Shown: positions 6,067 through 8,862 of the stretch, one piece after another
Layout: each line of letters opens with the position of its first letter
How positions within the stretch are numbered: the stretch's first letter is position 1
Assembly: GCA_022563115.1 (NCBI GenBank)
Contig: JADFNY010000137.1
Coordinates: 1 to 8,862 of the forward strand
Source of the DNA: Acidobacteriota bacterium
Lineage (GTDB): Bacteria; Acidobacteriota; UBA890
Direction: 5' to 3'
Length of the DNA stretch: 8,862 bases
The notes under the pieces: generated by a model
What the model was told of the DNA's origin: nothing
The model's input: the letters and a program-made list of their open reading frames with translations, nothing else
The model's database searches: none
Program-made: the position numbers and the translations under genes

Positions 6067-6085
6067 TTCATAATCCCCCACTACC
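6067..6085 (-). repeat. Right terminal inverted repeat
   Basis: TTCATAATCCCCCACTACC is the exact reverse complement of 4013-4031 and is followed at once by the second AGATGGCT. Confidence 0.95.
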
Positions 6086-6093
6086 AGATGGCT
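6086..6093. repeat. Target site duplication, right copy
   Basis: AGATGGCT matches 4005-4012 exactly. The reconstructed empty site reads AGATGGCTAGCC, containing the palindrome GGCTAGCC. Confidence 0.92.
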
Positions 6094-6127
6094 AGCCACC
6101 CGGGGGCGCCATGAAGTACCCTCTAGC

Positions 6128-6147
6128 GTGTGGACGCGAGTCCACGC
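6128..6147 (+). promoter_or_regulatory. Hairpin with GCGA tetraloop in the Fe-S carrier leader
   Basis: GTGTGGAC (6128-6135) and GTCCACGC (6140-6147) form an 8-bp stem with one G-T pair, capped by GCGA, a GNRA-type tetraloop. It ends 13 bases before the AAGGAG ribosome-binding site. It may stabilise or regulate the message. Confidence 0.35.
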
Positions 6148-6173
6148 CGATTTGTTCTCCAAGGAGTCACCTC

Positions 6174-6575
6174 ATGAGTTCCAGCGCCGAGACGCAGACG
6201 CCCGACGTGGCGCCCCCGCCGCAGCTTTCGCCGACCCAGCTCATCATTTTCACGCCGGCCGCGGTGCGAAAGGTCATCAGCTTTTCGCAGACCAATCCCG
6301 AGGCCGAGGGCAAAGAGCTTCGCCTCTACGTGCAGGGCGGTGGGTGCTCGGGCTTCGAGTACGGCTTCAAGTTCGACGAGCGCAAGGAAGGCGACTACGT
6401 CCTGCCGCAGGGTCACGGCGAGGAGAGGATCGAGGTTCTGGTCGATCCGTTCAGCCTGCCGTTCCTGCAGAGCTGCACCGTTGACTACTACGAGGACTTC
6501 GCCGGCAGCGGGTTCAAGGTGAGCAACCCGAACGCCACCGGTGCCTGCGGCTGCGGGCACTCCTTCTCGACGTAG
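6174..6575 (+). CDS. erpA: A-type iron-sulfur carrier protein (ErpA/IscA/HesB family)
   Basis: The protein has 133 residues; the conserved core of about 107 follows a Pro-rich N-terminal extension. It binds and hands over Fe-S clusters to target apoproteins in the cytoplasm. The three ligand cysteines are present: C58 in LYVQGGGCSGFEYGF, and C125 and C127 in GACGCGHSF. DYYEDFAGSGFKVSNPNATGACGCG is the family signature, given here by its start and end only in outline (residues 104-128). The ATG at 6174 is chosen over 6111 because AAGGAG (6161-6166) lies seven bases before it. The subfamily (ErpA rather than IscA or SufA) is less certain, so the symbol is tentative. The element ends 80 bases upstream and may have displaced its promoter. 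The divergent-strand Rieske gene downstream is another Fe-S protein. Confidence 0.9.
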   Translation: MSSSAETQTPDVAPPPQLSPTQLIIFTPAAVRKVISFSQTNPEAEGKELRLYVQGGGCSGFEYGFKFDERKEGDYVLPQGHGEERIEVLVDPFSLPFLQSCTVDYYEDFAGSGFKVSNPNATGACGCGHSFST

Positions 6576-6600
6576 GATATGCCCCCACGGTGCCCGTAAC

Positions 6601-6618
6601 GGTACCCCCGGGGGTTCC
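6601..6618. terminator. GC palindrome between convergent genes, possible terminator
   Basis: ACCCCCGGGGGT (6604-6615) is a perfect palindrome, extended imperfectly to GGT...TCC. It lies 26 bases past the Fe-S carrier stop and 40 bases past the Rieske stop on the other strand. There is no U tract, so a terminator role is only suggested by position. Confidence 0.3.
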
Positions 6619-6657
6619 TCACATCCTGCTAGGCCCGGGAACTCTGTAGCTACCCGA

Positions 6658-6963
6658 TCAGAGCTTTACCTGGACGTCCTCGCCCTCGACGCGAACTTCG
6701 TAGGTGTCGACGCTCTCCCCCGGCATGCTCTTGCACTCGCCGGTGGCCATGTCGTACTGCCAGCCGTGCCACGGGCAGGTGACGGTGCCGTCGGCGCACA
6801 CGCCGTCACCGAGCGGGCCACCGCGGTGAAGGCAAGTGTTGTCGAGAGCGTGAAAAGTGCCGTCGACGTTGAACAGGGCGATGGCCACTCCACCCGCCTC
6901 GACCACCCGACCTTCGCCTGAAGGAACGTCGGTGAGCTTTGCGACGCTGATAAAATCGGACAT
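6658..6963 (-). CDS. Rieske-type [2Fe-2S] ferredoxin
   Basis: The 101-residue protein has the two Rieske motifs CLHRGGPLG (C44, H46) and CPWHGW (C63, H66), so two Cys and two His ligands hold a [2Fe-2S] cluster. The whole chain is one Rieske domain with no membrane anchor or signal, as in soluble electron-transfer partners of dioxygenases or the nitrite reductase NirD-type small subunits. Lacking a neighbouring oxygenase or reductase gene, its partner is unknown. The ATG at 6963 has AAGGAA upstream on the minus strand. It is divergent from ubiE/menG across 47 bases, so the two promoters must overlap or lie in that gap. Confidence 0.93.
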   Translation of the reverse strand: MSDFISVAKLTDVPSGEGRVVEAGGVAIALFNVDGTFHALDNTCLHRGGPLGDGVCADGTVTCPWHGWQYDMATGECKSMPGESVDTYEVRVEGEDVQVKL

Positions 6964-7010
6964 TCACGGTTCCTTGTTCTCGATGGGTCGCATGACGTGC
7001 GGATTCTGCC

Positions 7011-7787
7011 ATGGGTGATTCGGTCGGTCAAAAAACAGCCCCGCCGGTGGCTCCCGACCGGGTAGCCGACGACGGCGCCTCGTTCAGCGGCGCCGTGCGG
7101 ACGATGTTCGACGCCCTGGCGCCGCGCTACGACAGCTTCAACCATTGGGCTTCGCTGGGGCTCGACTACGGATGGCGCCGGGCCACGGTGCGGTCGCTGA
7201 AGCTCACCGGGAGCGACGTCGTGCTCGATGTCGCCACCGGGACAGGGGACCTTGCGTTCGCCGCCGCGAAGGCGGCGCGGCGCACCATCGGCTGCGACTT
7301 TGCCACCGAGATGATTCGCCGGGCGCGCGCCAAGGCACGTCCCGGCGACAGCGCCTGGTTTCATGTGGCGCGCGCCGAGCGGCTGCCGTACGGCGACGAG
7401 CGGTTCCAGGGCGTCACCTCGGCGTTCGCCATGCGCAACGTCAAGCCTATGCTCGAGGAGGTGCTCGCCGAGGCTTTCCGGGTGCTCGAACCGGGCGGCC
7501 GCGTCGCGATTCTGGAATTCAGCCGGCCGCGCCTGGCCCCCATTCGCTGGGGGCACGGCTTCTACACCCGCGTGCTGATGCCTCGGGTGGGCCGTATCGT
7601 CACCGGTACGTCAGAGCCGTTCGAGTATCTGTACCGCAGCATCCAGGAGTGGTACTCGCCCGATGAATTCGCCGATCTGCTGGGCGCCGCCGGGTTCACG
7701 GATGTTCGCTATCGTATGATGGGCCTCGGCACGGTTGCGCTGCACACCGGAACGAAACCGACTGCTCACGGTGGTAGATTAGGGTAA
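7011..7787 (+). CDS. ubiE: Demethylmenaquinone / ubiquinone biosynthesis C-methyltransferase (UbiE/MenG)
   Basis: This 258-residue SAM-dependent enzyme puts the ring C-methyl group on demethylmenaquinone (MenG) or on the ubiquinone precursor (UbiE). Family marks are FDALAPRYDSFNHWASLGLDYGWRR (about 33-57), SAM motif I VLDVATGTGD (71-80), the acidic D96 in GCDFATEM, FAMRNV (139-144), LEFSRPR (168-174), and the near-terminal GTVALHTGTKP (240-250). Length is usual with about 25 extra N-terminal residues. The ATG at 7011 has only a weak ribosome-binding site. Its TAA stop overlaps the next ATG by one base (TAATG), implying translational coupling. Which quinone the host makes cannot be told here, so menG is an equally good symbol. 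Confidence 0.93.
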   Translation: MGDSVGQKTAPPVAPDRVADDGASFSGAVRTMFDALAPRYDSFNHWASLGLDYGWRRATVRSLKLTGSDVVLDVATGTGDLAFAAAKAARRTIGCDFATEMIRRARAKARPGDSAWFHVARAERLPYGDERFQGVTSAFAMRNVKPMLEEVLAEAFRVLEPGGRVAILEFSRPRLAPIRWGHGFYTRVLMPRVGRIVTGTSEPFEYLYRSIQEWYSPDEFADLLGAAGFTDVRYRMMGLGTVALHTGTKPTAHGGRLG

Positions 7788-8413
7788 TGATTCGACCCAT
7801 GAGAATGACCGCGATAGCGATCTTGGCCGCCGCATTGGTCGCCTCGACCCTTGCCGTCGGCGACGAGGCGGCCGCATCCGCCGCTTCGACCCTTGCCGTC
7901 GGCCACGAGGCCGTCGCCGGGCAACTGCTGCGCGGTGCCGATCGCGCCACGATCACCGAGGCGGCTGCCGATCACGAGCCGTTCGCGCTCGATCAGACGG
8001 TGCGGCTTGCGGTCGAGGTCGAGATGCTGCCGGGGATGCACGTCAACGCCAATCCGCCGACCTTCGACTGGATGATCCCCGTCGAGGTCTCGGTCGAGGG
8101 GGCCGAGGGCGTCAGCCTCTTCGAGGTGTTTTACCCGCAGCCGATCAGCGTCAAGTTTCCCTACGACGACGAGCCCTACCTGGTGTACAAGGATACGTTC
8201 GTCCTCGGCCTGGTTCTGGTGATCGCCGCGGACATCCCGGCGGGCGGCCGCGAGCTCGAGGTCGTGCTCGATTATCAGGCCTGCGACGACGAAGCCTGTT
8301 ACGCGCCGACCGACACCTCGATCAAAATCCCGATCATGATCGTCGCCGACGCCGCCCAAAGCCGCGCCGTCTCCTCACCTCTCCTAGACCGCGCCCCCTT
8401 TCCTAGAAACTAA
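7787..8413 (+). CDS. Secreted DsbD N-terminal-domain-like protein
   Basis: The 208-residue protein has a signal-peptide-like start (MIRPMRMTAIAILAAALVAS), then a beta-rich domain (about 65-190). That domain resembles the periplasmic alpha domain of DsbD, which passes electrons from the membrane part to targets such as DsbC. The cysteine pair C166 and C171 in YQACDDEACYAP matches the DsbD-N redox pair. The membrane and thioredoxin domains of DsbD are absent, so it stands alone; such proteins occur in other bacteria and their partners are often unknown. The start overlaps the ubiE stop. A second ATG (7799) also keeps the hydrophobic segment. A 42-bp duplication near the signal-peptide end repeats STLAVG(D/H)EA. 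Residues past about 190 look like low-conservation tail. Confidence 0.82.
   Translation: MIRPMRMTAIAILAAALVASTLAVGDEAAASAASTLAVGHEAVAGQLLRGADRATITEAAADHEPFALDQTVRLAVEVEMLPGMHVNANPPTFDWMIPVEVSVEGAEGVSLFEVFYPQPISVKFPYDDEPYLVYKDTFVLGLVLVIAADIPAGGRELEVVLDYQACDDEACYAPTDTSIKIPIMIVADAAQSRAVSSPLLDRAPFPRN
7844..7911 (+). repeat. In-frame 42-bp-period duplication in the DsbD-like gene
   Basis: Bases 7844-7869 and 7886-7911 match at 25 of 26 positions with a period of 42, giving two copies of STLAVG(D/H)EA. The duplication lies at the signal-peptide end and lengthens the region before the mature domain by 14 residues. Confidence 0.8.
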
Positions 8414-8433
8414 CGCGGCCCGCGGCGGTGGAG

Positions 8434-8742
8434 CTATCGCCCCGTCGGCACCCGCTGCTTCAACTCCTCGAACCAGTTGAGGACGACGACAATGTGAGGT
8501 GCGCTCGCATCCCCGGCAGCGTCAGATGGGGCTGCCGGGTTCGCGATCATCAGGAAACGGCCCGTATCGGGATGAACGTCGTACGGGACTATGCCGCAAC
8601 AAATACTCATGAGGTACGGTGCCGTGCTGAACAATTCACGGCGCTCTTCAACCGTGGCCACAGCGTCAAGATCAAGGGAAGCAGCCCACATTGAACCCCG
8701 GTATTCGTAATGTACCAGACCCTGGTTTTCACTAGACCCCTT
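8434..8742 (-). pseudogene. C-terminal fragment of a TolB/WD40-like protein
   Basis: The frame reads from a TAG at 8743-8745 to a stop at 8434-8436, with an ATG at 8691 giving 85 residues. YDVHPDTGRFLMI followed by IVVVLNWFEELKQRVPTGR is the typical C-terminus of TolB-like beta-propeller or kinase-linked PD40 proteins, which are several hundred residues long. Codons before the ATG still look coding (QGLVHYEYRGSMWAASLDL), so the ATG is not the original start. The missing N-terminal part and the in-frame stop suggest a remnant truncated by rearrangement or insertion; AT-richer sequence begins just beyond 8725. A sequencing frameshift near 8740 is the alternative. The two adjacent cysteines (SICCG) are not typical. 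Confidence 0.6.
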
Positions 8743-8747
8743 CTACC

Positions 8748-8848
8748 ACTACGTTTGCGCTCGTAAGGTGTTGAAAACAAAGGAGAATCTGGGGATATTA
8801 CTGTAATTAAACGTAGCGGGGGATAGCATGAACTAGCGCAAATGTAGT
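8748..8848. repeat. Inverted repeat in the right-edge AT-rich segment
   Basis: ACTACGTTTGCGC (8748-8760) and GCGCAAATGTAGT (8836-8848) are inverted copies matching at 12 of 13 bases. A third, shorter copy AAACGTAG lies at 8809-8816. A possible promoter, TTGAAA (8771-8776) and GATATT (8794-8799) spaced 17, sits between. The segment 8746-8862 has no gene visible and may be the edge of another element. Confidence 0.4.
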
Positions 8849-8862
8849 AGCTTAGGAGTAGC
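8812..8862 (+). repeat. Phased TAGC repeats at the right edge
   Basis: Five hexamers ending in TAGC occur at 8812 (CGTAGC), 8822 (GATAGC), 8832 (ACTAGC), 8846 (AGTAGC) and 8857 (AGTAGC). Start-to-start steps are 10, 10, 14 and 11 bases, mostly near one helical turn. The series reaches the last base, so more copies may lie beyond the window. Confidence 0.4.

Larger units (their letters stand above)
4013..6085 (+). mobile_element. Complete IS1-type insertion element with passenger gene and tRNA-like RNA
   Basis: The 2073-bp element is bounded by perfect 19-bp inverted repeats and an 8-bp duplication (AGATGGCT). It encodes one single-ORF DDE transposase of the IS1 kind (5051-5857). The ends begin with GGT, as in IS1-family ends. 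Classical IS1 is under 1 kb with two overlapping frames and a frameshift; single-ORF relatives exist, but a 2-kb member carrying a separate coding gene and a tRNA-like RNA is unusual. Order inside: palindromic left end, promoter, coiled-coil/winged-helix-like gene, terminator, tRNA-like RNA, hairpin leader, transposase, subterminal hairpin. Base composition is visibly less GC-rich than the flanks. Exact ends and an intact transposase suggest recent insertion. Family assignment rests on transposase motifs and duplication length. Confidence 0.92.

Noticed and set aside
4013..6085. IS1595-family assignment (also 8-bp duplications)
   Set aside because: Transposase motifs (LDADTKLVPSW, RRFTRLTNA, RIHRTLRVTPAM) are those of IS1-type proteins rather than the ISXO2-like domain.
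6111..6173. Extended start of the Fe-S carrier at ATG 6111
   Set aside because: The added residues look non-coding and contain the leader hairpin; ATG 6174 has AAGGAG at good distance.
8428..8694. Plus-strand 88-codon frame
   Set aside because: Lies opposite the TolB-like fragment, whose minus-strand translation has recognisable motifs.
8748..8848. Integron attC site
   Set aside because: Inverted copies lack the attC core sites (GTTRRRY and RYYYAAC) and there is no cassette-like gene beside them.

Overview
The window is a GC-rich bacterial chromosome segment holding ordinary, mostly conserved genes, broken up by one complete insertion element. The genes recognised are a PEGA/PDZ protein, an ornithine cyclodeaminase-family enzyme, carA, an A-type Fe-S carrier (ErpA/IscA/HesB), a Rieske ferredoxin, a UbiE/MenG methyltransferase and a secreted DsbD N-terminal-like protein. 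A fragment near the right edge resembles the C-terminus of TolB/WD40-like proteins common in Acidobacteriota and related soil or marine phyla. That fits a GC-rich Gram-negative host, but the phylum is only a weak inference.

Layout. Bases 1-2546 run rightward: a PEGA-PDZ-TPR-like protein cut by the window edge, then an ornithine cyclodeaminase/mu-crystallin homologue. A hairpin at 2553-2594 separates these from carA, which runs leftward (3853-2669) with no carB next to it. Between carA and the Fe-S carrier gene lies a 2073-bp insertion element (4013-6085). It has perfect 19-bp terminal inverted repeats and an 8-bp target duplication (AGATGGCT), and it landed inside the second copy of a roughly 34-bp direct repeat. 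To its right are the Fe-S carrier gene (6174-6575, +), a Rieske ferredoxin gene (6963-6658, -), and a divergent pair of overlapping genes, ubiE/menG and a DsbD-N-like gene (7011-8413, +). The last 430 bases hold a 3'-terminal fragment of a TolB-like gene on the minus strand, cut off by a stop, then AT-richer DNA with phased short repeats running into the window edge.

The element is the most unusual part. Its transposase is a single-ORF IS1-type DDE protein, but the element is about twice the usual IS1 length. From left to right it holds a heavily palindromic left end, a promoter, a 143-codon passenger gene (coiled coil plus winged-helix-like domain), a strong terminator hairpin and a tRNA-like RNA. 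After these come a leader with four successive hairpins, the last enclosing the transposase ribosome-binding site and reaching the A of its start codon, then the transposase and a strong subterminal hairpin. The tRNA-like RNA has a 7-bp acceptor stem with G3-U70, A73 and encoded CCA, a 5-bp T stem, and an anticodon-type loop CTTCTAA (UCU), but almost no D arm. The acceptor is of the alanine/tmRNA type while the anticodon loop is of the arginine type. This combination of passenger, tRNA-like RNA and IS1-type transposase is the best candidate here for something undescribed.

The chromosomal genes do not form one pathway. Fe-S carrier, Rieske ferredoxin and quinone methyltransferase together hint at redox metabolism, and only ubiE/menG and the DsbD-N-like gene are clearly co-translated.
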